From: a bacterium UBA2214
Lineage (GTDB): Bacteria > Zhuqueibacterota > Zhuqueibacteria > Residuimicrobiales > Residuimicrobiaceae
DNA length: 32,146 nucleotides
Assembly (NCBI GenBank): GCA_002327255.1
Contig: DCUM01000113.1
Span: forward strand, 686 to 32,831
Direction of reading: 5' to 3'
The translations under genes and the position numbers were made by a program. The notes beneath the pieces were generated by a model that was given only the letters and a program-made list of their open reading frames with translations, was not told the origin of the DNA and did not search any database. Below are positions 16,731 to 25,009 of this stretch, in pieces. Numbering within the stretch: the first letter of the stretch is position 1; each line of letters begins with the position of its first letter.

Positions 16731-18182
16731 ATGGCAAAACGCGCGCTGGTTTGGATGTGCCTGCTCGTGAGTTGGCTGCACGCCCAATCCGCCCTGGAGC
16801 AGGCGGCGCGGCTGGAACAAGCCGGAAACCTGATGCAGGCGCAGGAGCTGCTCGGCCAGGCCGCGGCCAGGCCCGGGATCGCTGAAAGCGAAAAATCACA
16901 ATGGCTGTTTGCTGTGGAGCGACTCAGACGCCTGCCTCTGGATTATGCCCTGACGCGCGAAAAACTGGCGGCACAACTCACCGCGGGCATTGAGGATTTT
17001 GACATTTCCGAAATCGATGCCTGGGAAAAATCCGGCCGCCTCGATTTCAGGCTCATCGAAGGGGCCAAATACTATCACGCTTCCAGCCGCAGCAACCTCT
17101 TCTTCCGCTATCCCGACCTCAAGGCGCGGCGTCTGCACCCGGAAGATGATTCCGAATTCGAACGCAACATCCTCGCCTATTGCCGTCAGGTGAAGGCGGC
17201 CGGAGAGAAAACCAGAGACCTCTACGTCTTGCCGACGCGATTTCGCGCCACCCTGCATCTTCAGGTGCCGCCCGATGCCGTGCCCGCCGGGGAGACCGTG
17301 CGCTGCTGGCTGCCCTATCCCCGCGCCTATCCCTTCCAAACCGACATCGAACTCATCGAAGCGGCACCGGCCGTGGCCTGGATCGCCCAACCGTTGAGCG
17401 ACAGCCGCGCGCTCTATCTCGAGCAGCAGGCGCGGAGCGGCCAACCCGTCGATTTCAGCGTCCAGTTCGAGTACACCTCCTGGGCCACCTGCAGCGATGT
17501 CGATCCGCGGGAGGTCAAGCCCTGTGATGAATCGTCCGGACTCTATCGCCACTACACCGCCGAAAAGGCGCCCCATGTTCTGTTCACGCCCGAACTGCGC
17601 AAACTGGCGGGTGAAATCACCGCCGGCGAGAAAAATCCCTACCTGAAGGCGCGCAAAATTTATGACTGGGTCACGGCCAACCTGGTCTACAGCTACATGA
17701 TCGAATATTCCCTCATCGATAATCTCAGCATGTTTGCGTATAAAAACCGTTACGGCGACTGCGGGGTGCAGGGATTCCTCTTCATCACCCTTTGCCGCAT
17801 CGCCGGTGTGCCGGCGCGCTGGCAGGGCTGCTGGATGTTTTTCCCGGGTGAAAAAACCATTCACGATTGGGCGGAGATTTATGTGGAACCCTACGGCTGG
17901 CTGCCGGTGGACCCCTACGAAGGGGGCTGGGCGGTGCACGAGATCACCTCTCTGCCGCAAACGGAGAGAACGTTCCTGCGCGATTTCTATTTCGGCAACA
18001 TGACGGCCTGGCGCATGGCCGCCAATGCCGATTTTGGCGCCCCACTCTATCCGCAGAAAACGCATTTTCGTTCGGATCGGGTTGATTTTCAACGCGGCGA
18101 GGTCGAGTGGGACGGCGGCAACCTCTATTTCAATGAGCGTTCTTTCACCTGGAAGGTGGAACCTGTCGATGGTAACAAATAA
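16731..18182 (+). CDS. Secreted transglutaminase-like cysteine protease-fold protein
   Basis: The ATG at 16731 follows CGGAGG by 6 nt and gives a signal peptide M-A-K-R-A-L-V-W-M-C-L-L-V-S-W-L-H-A-Q-S; an upstream ATG at 16680 has no such site. The product is 483 residues. After a helical N-terminal part with A-rich repeats (about 20-60) and a beta-rich middle domain, a transglutaminase-like core appears with the triad C344 (Y-G-D-C-G-V-Q), H378 (I-H-D-W-A-E-I-Y) and D394 (L-P-V-D-P-Y). Family members act as peptidases, amidases or cross-linking enzymes; which applies here is unknown. Export suggests a periplasmic or surface role. The glycosidase-like gene follows 47 bp downstream on the same strand, so the two are probably co-transcribed. 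Confidence 0.88.
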   Translation: MAKRALVWMCLLVSWLHAQSALEQAARLEQAGNLMQAQELLGQAAARPGIAESEKSQWLFAVERLRRLPLDYALTREKLAAQLTAGIEDFDISEIDAWEKSGRLDFRLIEGAKYYHASSRSNLFFRYPDLKARRLHPEDDSEFERNILAYCRQVKAAGEKTRDLYVLPTRFRATLHLQVPPDAVPAGETVRCWLPYPRAYPFQTDIELIEAAPAVAWIAQPLSDSRALYLEQQARSGQPVDFSVQFEYTSWATCSDVDPREVKPCDESSGLYRHYTAEKAPHVLFTPELRKLAGEITAGEKNPYLKARKIYDWVTANLVYSYMIEYSLIDNLSMFAYKNRYGDCGVQGFLFITLCRIAGVPARWQGCWMFFPGEKTIHDWAEIYVEPYGWLPVDPYEGGWAVHEITSLPQTERTFLRDFYFGNMTAWRMAANADFGAPLYPQKTHFRSDRVDFQRGEVEWDGGNLYFNERSFTWKVEPVDGNK

Positions 18183-18229
18183 AAGCCGGTCAGAGCAGGC
18201 ACATCTTCCTGATTACGAGGGATGTTTGT

Positions 18230-20065
18230 ATGCATAAGCTCTCTGCCACACGACGCAAAATGCAGACCGGAGTGGCCGTGGTGCTGGCGGGTGCGATCCT
18301 TTGCCTGTGCGTAACACCTCAAATCAGATCGCAGACCTTCACGGTGGAGAACGGCCCGCCCATGGGCTATGTCTTGAAGGATGGCCAACGCTTTTTCGCC
18401 ATTGGCGCCCCCATCAACGGCCTCAATCCCAAAGTGGTGGATGAGACGGCTTTCACCAGCCTGAAAGAGATGTTCAACGCGCTGTGGCTGCAAATCCGCG
18501 ATATCGACAGCCGCTCCCATCTCTATCCCAATGGCATCTTCACCAGCCTGGACTATGTCTGGCATGATGAAGGGGTTTTCCTCGCCGGTGACCTGCCCTA
18601 TCGCCTCAAGACGGCAAGTGGGGTCCTCATCGACAGCAACCGCGACGGCATTTTTCAGGCCAGCGAGCAGCGATCCGCGCCTGCCAGGATCACCAGCGCC
18701 GGGGCACGCGCGGTGATGCAAACCATCTATCAACTCGTCAATCCGCCGCACGGTCCGAGAAGGGAGATGATCTATTTCCTCATGGATGAACCCGATACCG
18801 GCAACGCCACCGAGCATCACTGGGCGTTTTCCGAGGCGCTGTTGCGGCGTTTTTATGATAATCGCCAGCAAGGCATCCTCACCTATATCGATTTGGGTCC
18901 GGTCACGGGCAGCAAATGGCTCTATGAAAAACAGTTCCCCTTTCGCGCACCCGATCAGGGCCCGGGGAAATTTTACACCGGATTGCATTTCAGTCACGGC
19001 GAATATGAGAACAATGTCAAACGCACCGCCAGCGCCTACAGCCCCGCCACGGACATCATCGGCATCAATTCCTATGCCGCTACCAATCGCCGCCCGGTGC
19101 TGCTCGGCGATGCCGTGACCTGGCTGCAAGAGAGCACAGGAGGCAAGCCCGTGTGGCCCTGGGTCTCGGGAGAGCCTTTCCGCTATACCTCGACGCATGA
19201 TATGATGCAGCGCATCCGGCCGCAGGCCTACGCCGCCATCATCCATGGCGCCTCCGGGCTCTTTTTCTATAACGACCAGGGCGCGATCGCAAAGAGTGAC
19301 AGCGCCATGATGTTTCTCGATCGTATGTTCGATCTGGTGAAAGAGATGCAGCTGTTCAGGTCTGTTTTTCAGGATTTCACCGCCACGGAAAAAGAGTACG
19401 GTGCCAAACTTCATTACCGGCTCTTCAAAGGAAAAGTCAAAAATAACAGCAGCCGTTTTTATGTGGTCATGAATCCGGACGCCCGGTCACAGACCGTCAG
19501 GATCGGCTCGTATGATGCCTTTATGCTGAATGGACTCGATGCCGGTGTGTGGTATGCCGGGGATGACCAGACGCTGCTGCGCCTGTTACCGTTGCAAAAT
19601 CTCTCTTTCGAGGTGCCCGGGGAAAAGGCGTCTGCGGCGACGGCCGCGCAGTGGAGCAGCCGAACGGCGGAAAAATGCAGCGTCACCCGCCAGAAGCAAA
19701 AGGCCAAACTGGGCCATTACGCGATGTTGATGAAAGATGAAAATGCGGCTTTCGGGGCGGGATGCTGGATGGAGCAGAAAATGACCTGCGCACCGCTGCA
19801 AAAGTACCAGGCACAGGCGTGGCATTGGGCGGTCTCCGGTGTGGCGCAGTCGCTGGCGCTGCAGTTTTATGATGCAGGCGGCAAGCTGCTGCTGGAGAAG
19901 GAGAGCGCGGCGCCGCTGCAAACCGGCCGCTGGCATCTGGTGCAGGTGGAGGCCGGGTCGCCGGCCGGCGCCGCCACCGCGGCACTGCGACTGCACAGCG
20001 GCGCGGGCACGCAGACCAGCACCGGGTATTGGGATGATGTGTTGATCCGGATGATACTGCCCTGA
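18230..20065 (+). CDS. Secreted glycoside-hydrolase-like protein with C-terminal carbohydrate-binding-like domain
   Basis: The 611-residue product has an N-terminal membrane/signal segment (about residues 12-34, A-V-V-L-A-G-A-I-L). The central about 400 residues resemble a (beta/alpha)8 glycosidase: Y-F-L-M-D-E187-P near the end of one strand, D-I-I-G-I-N-S-Y, then W-P-W-V-S-G-E315-P, and a later G-A-S-G-L-F-F-Y-N. E187 and E315 are plausible acid/base and nucleophile residues; this is inference. The last about 140 residues look like a CBM4/9-type jelly roll (W-x-x-V-x-V-E-A-G, D-D-V-L-I). I cannot assign a GH family. GAGGG lies 8 nt before the ATG. It follows the transglutaminase-like gene by 47 bp, and no terminator is visible behind it. 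Confidence 0.7.
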   Translation: MHKLSATRRKMQTGVAVVLAGAILCLCVTPQIRSQTFTVENGPPMGYVLKDGQRFFAIGAPINGLNPKVVDETAFTSLKEMFNALWLQIRDIDSRSHLYPNGIFTSLDYVWHDEGVFLAGDLPYRLKTASGVLIDSNRDGIFQASEQRSAPARITSAGARAVMQTIYQLVNPPHGPRREMIYFLMDEPDTGNATEHHWAFSEALLRRFYDNRQQGILTYIDLGPVTGSKWLYEKQFPFRAPDQGPGKFYTGLHFSHGEYENNVKRTASAYSPATDIIGINSYAATNRRPVLLGDAVTWLQESTGGKPVWPWVSGEPFRYTSTHDMMQRIRPQAYAAIIHGASGLFFYNDQGAIAKSDSAMMFLDRMFDLVKEMQLFRSVFQDFTATEKEYGAKLHYRLFKGKVKNNSSRFYVVMNPDARSQTVRIGSYDAFMLNGLDAGVWYAGDDQTLLRLLPLQNLSFEVPGEKASAATAAQWSSRTAEKCSVTRQKQKAKLGHYAMLMKDENAAFGAGCWMEQKMTCAPLQKYQAQAWHWAVSGVAQSLALQFYDAGGKLLLEKESAAPLQTGRWHLVQVEAGSPAGAATAALRLHSGAGTQTSTGYWDDVLIRMILP

Positions 20066-20124
20066 CGGGGTGCAGGCCGCGCACGTGTTGATTTTCAGCA
20101 CCGGGATGGATCAGTCTGAGGAGT

Positions 20125-20547
20125 TCACGGATGGGAAGCCATGCGCCGGCTCAGCTCGGCGAAAAAATCCGCCGGTTGTTCATACTGTCCGGCCAGTTGC
20201 TCCATGGGGCAGGGAGCACTCTGGTCGCGATTCATGATCTGCGGAATGACGCGCAGGGCGTGGTAGGCAATGCCATAACGGTTGAGTATATCGATGGCGG
20301 AACGGCTGATGAGCGGGGTGATGACCCGGGCGACGCCCGACCGGGCGCAGAGCATGGCTGCCGCCCGGCCGACGATCTTGTCGACGACGGTACAGCCAAC
20401 CATCTCTTCAGGATGTTGATTCAGGCAGGTGAACAGGGGTTTGAGCATGGACTCGGGGGAGGAGAAGATGACCCGGCCCTCTTTTTCCACATGCAGCGAC
20501 AAGCCCGATGTCTGCAAGGCAGCTATTTTGTCTCTCCAGTCTTCCAT
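20125..20547 (-). CDS. DUF1893 / TM1506-like protein (cytidine-deaminase-like fold)
   Basis: The 140-residue product contains G-C-T-V-V-D-K-I-V-G-R-A-A-A, then L-I-S-R-S-A-I-D-I-L-N-R-Y-G-I-A-Y and I-M-N-R-D-Q-S-A-P-C-P-M-E. This is the conserved pattern of DUF1893, the family of Thermotoga TM1506, whose structure resembles cytidine deaminases. The zinc motifs of true deaminases (H/C-A-E and P-C-x-x-C) are absent, so catalysis of that type is unlikely. I chose the ATG at 20547. A further ATG at 20592 lies inside the terminator hairpin of the malic enzyme gene and would be a poor start. GGGA lies about 7 nt upstream of the chosen start. The gene is downstream of malic enzyme on the same strand but behind that terminator. 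Confidence 0.8.
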   Translation of the reverse strand: MEDWRDKIAALQTSGLSLHVEKEGRVIFSSPESMLKPLFTCLNQHPEEMVGCTVVDKIVGRAAAMLCARSGVARVITPLISRSAIDILNRYGIAYHALRVIPQIMNRDQSAPCPMEQLAGQYEQPADFFAELSRRMASHP

Positions 20548-20564
20548 GTAACGATCCCGTATGA

Positions 20565-20597
20565 TTAATAAAAGCGGCGTGCATTTGTGCACGCCGC
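20565..20597 (-). terminator. Rho-independent terminator of the malic enzyme gene
   Basis: A perfect 10-bp stem (20574-20583 with 20588-20597) with a 4-nt loop is followed on the minus strand by TTTTATTAA. It starts about 34 bp past the malic enzyme stop. The T-tract is interrupted, so some read-through into the DUF1893 gene is possible. Confidence 0.8.
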
Positions 20598-20630
20598 CAG
20601 GTTAATTACCGTGCGTGTAAAGGAGTCTGA

Positions 20631-22340
20631 TCAGGCGCCGCGGTACGGCAGGTATTTCGGTTCCCACATGGCGCTGAGGATCATCTGCAGGAGTTTCTCG
20701 TCGTCGGCGCGCACGCCCAGACCGCTTTCGCGTGCTTCCCTGGCCACGGCCAGAGCCACCTGGGCGGAGACGTAACGGATTTTATCGATCCTGGGCAGCA
20801 TGCGTCCCTTCTTGAGCTCCTCCGCCGGGACGAGATCGCTGAGGGCTTCCGAGGCCGCCATGAACATGCGATCCGTCACCTTGGGCGTGCCGGCGACCAG
20901 GGCGCCCAGTCCGACGCCGGGGAATATGTAAAGATTATTACACTGGGAAACGATTTTCTCTTCATTGTTCAGCATAATCGGTTTGAACGGGCTGCCTGTG
21001 GCAACGAGGCAGTTGCCATTGGTGGCTTGTACAACCTGTTCGGGGGTACACTCCGCTTTCGTGTTGGGATTGGAGAGCGGCATGATGAGTGGCAGATCGC
21101 CGTTGGCGGCCATGGCCTTGAGAACCTCTTCATTGAAAGCGCCCGCCTGCCCGGTGACACCGATGAGGATGGTCGCCCTGGCATTCTGCACCGTTTCCAG
21201 CAGGGTGATGTGATTGCGGTCCGCGACTTTCCAGTTGGCCACCGTGGCCGGATCCTTGGCAAAGATTTTCTGTTCATTGGTCAGCGTCATACCGGTAAGG
21301 TTGAGGCCGTCCTTGTCGACGCCGTAGATGCGTTCGCAGGCTTCGCGTTCGCTCAACCCTTCCTTCATCAGGCCGGTCTTGATCTGCATGGCGATGCCGA
21401 GTCCGGCTTGTCCCTGGCCGAACATCACAAAGCGCTGGTCGCTGAGTTTTTGCTTTTTGATTTTCATGGCCGACAAAAATACCGCGGTTCCCACCGAACC
21501 GGTTCCCTGAATATCATCGTTGAATGAACACACCCGCTCGCGATAGCGTTCCAGCATGCGGAAGGCGTTGTTCTTGCCGAAATCCTCCCACTGCAGCAGG
21601 GCACCGGGAAAGTGGCGCCGCACAGCGGTGACGAACTGCTCGATGATGAGGTCGTAGGCCTCTCCGGAGAGGCGTTTCTGGCGCAGACCGATATAGAGCG
21701 GATCCGCCAGCAGCTCTTCGTTGTTGGTGCCGACATCGATCTGTATCGGGAGACAGTAGGCGGGATGGAGGCCTGCTGCGGCCACATACAGACTGATCTT
21801 GCCGATGGGAATGCCCATGCCGTTGCTGCCGAGATCGCCCAATCCGAGGATGCGTTCACCGTCGGTGACGACGATGAGGGAGACGTTGGAAAAGGGGGCG
21901 TTTTGGAGAATGGCGTCAATGTGGTGAATGTTATTGGCAGTGACATAGAGTCCACGGCGGCGGCGGAAGAGATGACTGAATCTTTGACACGCCCTGCCGA
22001 CTGTCGGGGTGTAGACGATGGGCAGCATCTCCTCGAGATGGTCGAGCATCAGGGCATAGTAGAGCGTTTCGTTGCGATCCTGCAGAGAGAGCATATAGAT
22101 GTATTTCTCGAGGTCATCGCTTTTGTTGGCAAAGCTCTCATAGGTGCGCTTTTTTTGCAGGGCCAGGGTGGAGACGCCTTCGGGCAGCAAGCCACACAAG
22201 TCCAGTGCGTGCCGTTCCTCTTCGGGAAAGGCCGTTCCTTTATTGTAAATGGGGTGCTCGGTCAGTGACATGCCTGTGAAAGGCACTTCAACATATTCTT
22301 CGCCACTGAATCGGTCGGACCGTTTGGAATAGGTCAGCAT
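20631..22340 (-). CDS. maeA: NAD-dependent malic enzyme (oxaloacetate-decarboxylating type)
   Basis: The product converts malate to pyruvate and CO2 with reduction of NAD. Its 569 residues match the large-type malic enzymes such as E. coli MaeA (565 aa). Visible signatures are L-P-I-V-Y-T-P-T-V-G (catalytic Tyr region), L-G-D-L-G-S-N-G-M-G-I-P-I-G-K, the metal-binding F-N-D-D-I-Q-G-T-G, and a dinucleotide loop G-Q-G-Q-A-G-L-G-I-A. The C-terminal V-A-T-G-S-P-F and Q-C-N-N-L-Y-I-F-P-G-V-G-L-G are also typical. GGGAGA precedes the ATG by about 6 nt. A strong promoter (22403-22431) and a terminator (20565-20597) make it a single transcription unit. NAD rather than NADP preference is from family length and similarity. 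Confidence 0.95.
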   Translation of the reverse strand: MLTYSKRSDRFSGEEYVEVPFTGMSLTEHPIYNKGTAFPEEERHALDLCGLLPEGVSTLALQKKRTYESFANKSDDLEKYIYMLSLQDRNETLYYALMLDHLEEMLPIVYTPTVGRACQRFSHLFRRRRGLYVTANNIHHIDAILQNAPFSNVSLIVVTDGERILGLGDLGSNGMGIPIGKISLYVAAAGLHPAYCLPIQIDVGTNNEELLADPLYIGLRQKRLSGEAYDLIIEQFVTAVRRHFPGALLQWEDFGKNNAFRMLERYRERVCSFNDDIQGTGSVGTAVFLSAMKIKKQKLSDQRFVMFGQGQAGLGIAMQIKTGLMKEGLSEREACERIYGVDKDGLNLTGMTLTNEQKIFAKDPATVANWKVADRNHITLLETVQNARATILIGVTGQAGAFNEEVLKAMAANGDLPLIMPLSNPNTKAECTPEQVVQATNGNCLVATGSPFKPIMLNNEEKIVSQCNNLYIFPGVGLGALVAGTPKVTDRMFMAASEALSDLVPAEELKKGRMLPRIDKIRYVSAQVALAVAREARESGLGVRADDEKLLQMILSAMWEPKYLPYRGA

Positions 22341-22402
22341 AGCTTCTCCCTTCTGGGATTACATGAGAATCCGCGCAACAGGTGATATTCATTTGCACCT
22401 CT

Positions 22403-22431
22403 AAGATAACAATTCCTGATATCTCTGTCAA
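22403..22431 (-). promoter_or_regulatory. Sigma-70-type promoter of malic enzyme
   Basis: On the minus strand: perfect TTGACA, 17-nt spacer, TATCTT. It lies about 63 nt upstream of the malic enzyme ATG. Confidence 0.65.
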
Positions 22432-22461
22432 GCGCAACATCGTACGCGTTCCATTTTCTCC

Positions 22462-22490
22462 TTGCTGCTTTTGATAACAATCCCTATTTT
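22462..22490 (+). promoter_or_regulatory. Candidate sigma-70-type promoter of the GNAT-corA pair
   Basis: TTGCTG (22462-22467), 17-nt spacer, TATTTT (22485-22490). The predicted transcript start near 22497 leaves room for the ribosome binding site of the GTG start at 22536. Confidence 0.45.
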
Positions 22491-22535
22491 AGCGCATCCA
22501 TGCCATGCGAATCATCAATCGAGGAGAGCGGACGC

Positions 22536-23462
22536 GTGACGGCCCTACGCCCAATGGTTTCTGCCGACTTGACGGGTATCAATCCGCTCCTGGTGCGTGC
22601 TTTCACGCAGGCGCGCCGGGAGGAGGGGTATGCCAGACCGGAAATGCCGTTGTGCCGGATGGAATTCCTGCGTTTCTATGGTGAAGACACGCCGTCGGCC
22701 TGCTGGGTGGCGGAAGAAGATCAGCGCCTTGTCGGCGCTGTATTTGGACATGCCTGGGGCGGCACCGGCTGGATCGGCCCTCTGGCGGTTTCACCTGAAT
22801 GCCAGCATCGCGGCCAAGGTCAGGCGTTGATGGCGGCTGCGCTGCACTCCCTGCACACAGCGGGCTGCGTCTGCATCGGCCTGGAGACCAGTCCCCGCAG
22901 CCATCGCAATATTGCCTTTTATTCCCGTCTGGGACTCGTGGCAGGTCCCCTGATGTGCGATATGGCCTGGACGCGCCAGGAACGCCGCTCCGCAAAAAAC
23001 GAGGTGCCGCTCTCCCGGTTTTCACAAACCCCCGGCCATTTCAGCGCGCGGGTGCCAAACCTGCTCACCCGGCTCGCTGTGCCGGCGGATTATCTGCATG
23101 TTTGCCGCCATCTTCAGGCGTGGTCTTTCGGAGAATCGTATCTGCATGCGGAGGTCGAACTCTTTGCCAGCGTGCAGCACGCCATGATCTCTTCCTGCGA
23201 AATGCGCAGCGTCTCGCGCGTCCTGGCGCTCGCGGCTTGCGCCGAGATCGTGCTGGACGATTTGCTCTCTTTTTTGCGCGCCATTGCAGAAGAGGCTCAT
23301 TCGGACTATTTGATGCTGCGCGTGCCCGCCCACGATCGCGAGATGATAACTGGACTCGTGGCGCGCGGCTGGCGCATCGTGCAGACGCATATCAGAATGT
23401 ATGCAGACAACGCGGCCGAACCGCGCGTGCAGCAGGGTATTCACCTCAACAAATGGGATTAG
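22536..23462 (+). CDS. Double GNAT-fold N-acetyltransferase
   Basis: I prefer the GTG at 22536, preceded by GAGGAG (9 nt), over the ATG at 22500, which has no ribosome binding site and would start at the predicted transcript end. The product is then 308 residues and begins with the usual GNAT strand (T-A-L-R-P-M). The first domain has the acetyl-CoA loop Q-H-R-G-Q-G-Q-A-L-M preceded by L-A-V-S-P-E, and a N-x-x-F-Y-S-R-L-G-L motif. The second half (about 165-308) has the same length and strand pattern but no clear Q-x-x-G-x-G loop, so it may be a degenerate second domain. The acceptor substrate is unknown. The corA-like gene starts 2 bp after the stop, which implies an operon. Confidence 0.8.
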   Translation: MTALRPMVSADLTGINPLLVRAFTQARREEGYARPEMPLCRMEFLRFYGEDTPSACWVAEEDQRLVGAVFGHAWGGTGWIGPLAVSPECQHRGQGQALMAAALHSLHTAGCVCIGLETSPRSHRNIAFYSRLGLVAGPLMCDMAWTRQERRSAKNEVPLSRFSQTPGHFSARVPNLLTRLAVPADYLHVCRHLQAWSFGESYLHAEVELFASVQHAMISSCEMRSVSRVLALAACAEIVLDDLLSFLRAIAEEAHSDYLMLRVPAHDREMITGLVARGWRIVQTHIRMYADNAAEPRVQQGIHLNKWD

Positions 23463-23464
23463 AG

Positions 23465-24436
23465 ATGCAAAAATATTTCATGTATGTATTTGACACGCAT
23501 GACAAAGTGGTGCAACGGTTCGAGGAAGTATCTCAGCAACCCCCAACCTTCTCTCCCCAGCGGTTTGCCTGGATCGATCTGCCGGCGCTAGCGCCTGCTG
23601 CCTTGGACCCGTGGCTGAAAAAGGCGGGGTTCGGTGATGCGGATATTGCCGAATGGGTGCGCCATCGCGAGGCGCAGGGCTATATTCACCGCCAGAAGAT
23701 GCTTTTGAACTGGGTGCATTGTTTCAGGATCGAAAAGGGGCACATTTATACGGCGCCGCTTTGTATCCTCATGACCAGTTCATTCATCGTCACAGCGCAC
23801 GACACCGATCTGGCGCCTCTGCAGCAGACGCATGCGCTGTGCGAGGAATCCTTCCATTCCGTCGGCAAGACGCCCGGCTTCATCTACTTTCTGCTCTGGG
23901 ATCAGATGATCGATTCCTATTTGCCGTTGTTCGCTGCGCTCGATGGCCGTCTCGATGACCTGGAGGAGCAGTATTTATTCGGCCGCAGTGATCATACCGT
24001 GTTTGAGCAGATCATCCAGTGCAAACGCATGATACGCCAGGTCAAGCAGCACATCACGCCCGTGCAGCGCATATTCCGGCATCTGGTCAACAGCAAACTT
24101 GACCTGATCAGCGAGGAGTCGGTCAAGTATCTGCAAGGTTTTTATGATGATAGCGATCGTCTCGTCAACATGCTCGATGTTCTGCAGGAGCGCAGTCACA
24201 CCACCATGGAGGGCTATAATTCGCTGGTTTCCCAGCAGACCAACCATTCGGTGCGCATGTTGACGATCATCACCACCATCATGATGCCGTTGTCGCTGGT
24301 AGCGGCGATTTACGGCACGAATTTCAGCTATGTGCCCGAATTCACCTGGCGTTACGCCTATTTTATCTTCTGGGTCGTCTTGCTGATTCTCGCCGGCTTG
24401 ATGCTTTATCTTTTGCGACGCAAGAAATGGATCTAG
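23465..24436 (+). CDS. corA: CorA/ZntB-family divalent metal transporter with GTN motif
   Basis: The 323-residue product has the CorA plan: a soluble alpha/beta N-terminal domain (about 1-160), long helices (about 165-265) and two membrane helices at the C-terminus. The first contains M-L-T-I-I-T-T-I-M-M-P-L-S-L-V-A-A-I-Y, directly followed by Y283-G-T-N-F-S-Y-V-P-E-F; the second is F-I-F-W-V-V-L-L-I-L-A-G-L-M-L-Y. It ends with the basic tail R-R-K-K-W-I. CorA proteins form pentamers that pass Mg2+, Co2+ or Ni2+. The signature is normally G-M-N; here it is G284-T285-N286. The start is the ATG at 23465, 2 bp after the acetyltransferase stop. No terminator is obvious behind it. Confidence 0.88.
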   Translation: MQKYFMYVFDTHDKVVQRFEEVSQQPPTFSPQRFAWIDLPALAPAALDPWLKKAGFGDADIAEWVRHREAQGYIHRQKMLLNWVHCFRIEKGHIYTAPLCILMTSSFIVTAHDTDLAPLQQTHALCEESFHSVGKTPGFIYFLLWDQMIDSYLPLFAALDGRLDDLEEQYLFGRSDHTVFEQIIQCKRMIRQVKQHITPVQRIFRHLVNSKLDLISEESVKYLQGFYDDSDRLVNMLDVLQERSHTTMEGYNSLVSQQTNHSVRMLTIITTIMMPLSLVAAIYGTNFSYVPEFTWRYAYFIFWVVLLILAGLMLYLLRRKKWI

Positions 24437-24672
24437 CCTTGGAGCATGCCCAAAAACGGGATTTACGGCAGCAACGCATACTGCCTTTACGATAGACAGC
24501 TGCAGGCACGAGGTTGCCGGGATGCGCATCGGCGTCAGGGGCGGTGGATCGTTGCGGTGAACCTGGCATGAGGTGCAAAACAAAAGCACCTTACTTTTCT
24601 GTTGCAATTAAAGCCAAAACTCGCTACTTTTATCACGAAACCGGGAATTTGTGCATATAATAGGGAGAGAGC

Positions 24673-24999
24673 ATGGGAAAAGCGATTGAGATCACAGACG
24701 CCACTTTTGCGCAGGAAGTGCTGCAATCGGATATACCGGTGCTGGTCGATTTTTGGGCAATCTGGTGCGGGCCGTGCAAGATGATCGCGCCCGTAGTCGA
24801 AGAGATAGCGGTGGAAAAAGCCGGAAAATTGAAGGCAGCCAAAATGGATGTCGACAAGAATCAGCAGGTTGCGACGCAGTTTGGCATTCGCAGCATCCCC
24901 ACCCTGCTGTTGTTCAAGGGTGGACGCGTGGTCGAACAAATCGTCGGCGCTGTTTCCAAGGCCAGTCTGTTGAGCAAGATCGAACCCCATCTATCATAA
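24673..24999 (+). CDS. trxA: Thioredoxin
   Basis: The 108-residue product has the size of thioredoxin 1 and the active site W31-C-G-P-C35 within V-D-F-W-A-I-W-C-G-P-C-K-M. The cis-proline P76 (S-I-P-T-L) and F-K-G-G are also present. It is a cytoplasmic dithiol reductant for enzymes such as ribonucleotide reductase and methionine sulfoxide reductase. The residue before the active-site Trp is Ile where Pro or Ser is commoner. GGGAGAG lies just before the ATG. A weak promoter candidate (TTGCAA at 24602, 17-nt spacer, TACTTT at 24625) is upstream. The mannose-1-phosphate guanylyltransferase gene begins 10 bp after the stop, so they are probably co-transcribed. Confidence 0.95.
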   Translation: MGKAIEITDATFAQEVLQSDIPVLVDFWAIWCGPCKMIAPVVEEIAVEKAGKLKAAKMDVDKNQQVATQFGIRSIPTLLLFKGGRVVEQIVGAVSKASLLSKIEPHLS

Positions 25000-25009
25000 A
25001 GAAGTATTC

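Noticed and set aside
20548..20592. Upstream ATG extension of the DUF1893 gene
   Set aside because: The ATG lies inside the malic enzyme terminator hairpin, and the family's usual start fits the ATG at 20547.
22536..23462. GNAT protein as the ceramide synthase partner of the sphingolipid-type genes
   Set aside because: It is 4 kb away, in another operon with corA, and nothing in its sequence points to acyl transfer onto sphingoid bases.
24656..24661. TATAAT just before thioredoxin
   Set aside because: A transcript from it would begin at or within the ribosome binding site, and no -35 lies at the right distance.
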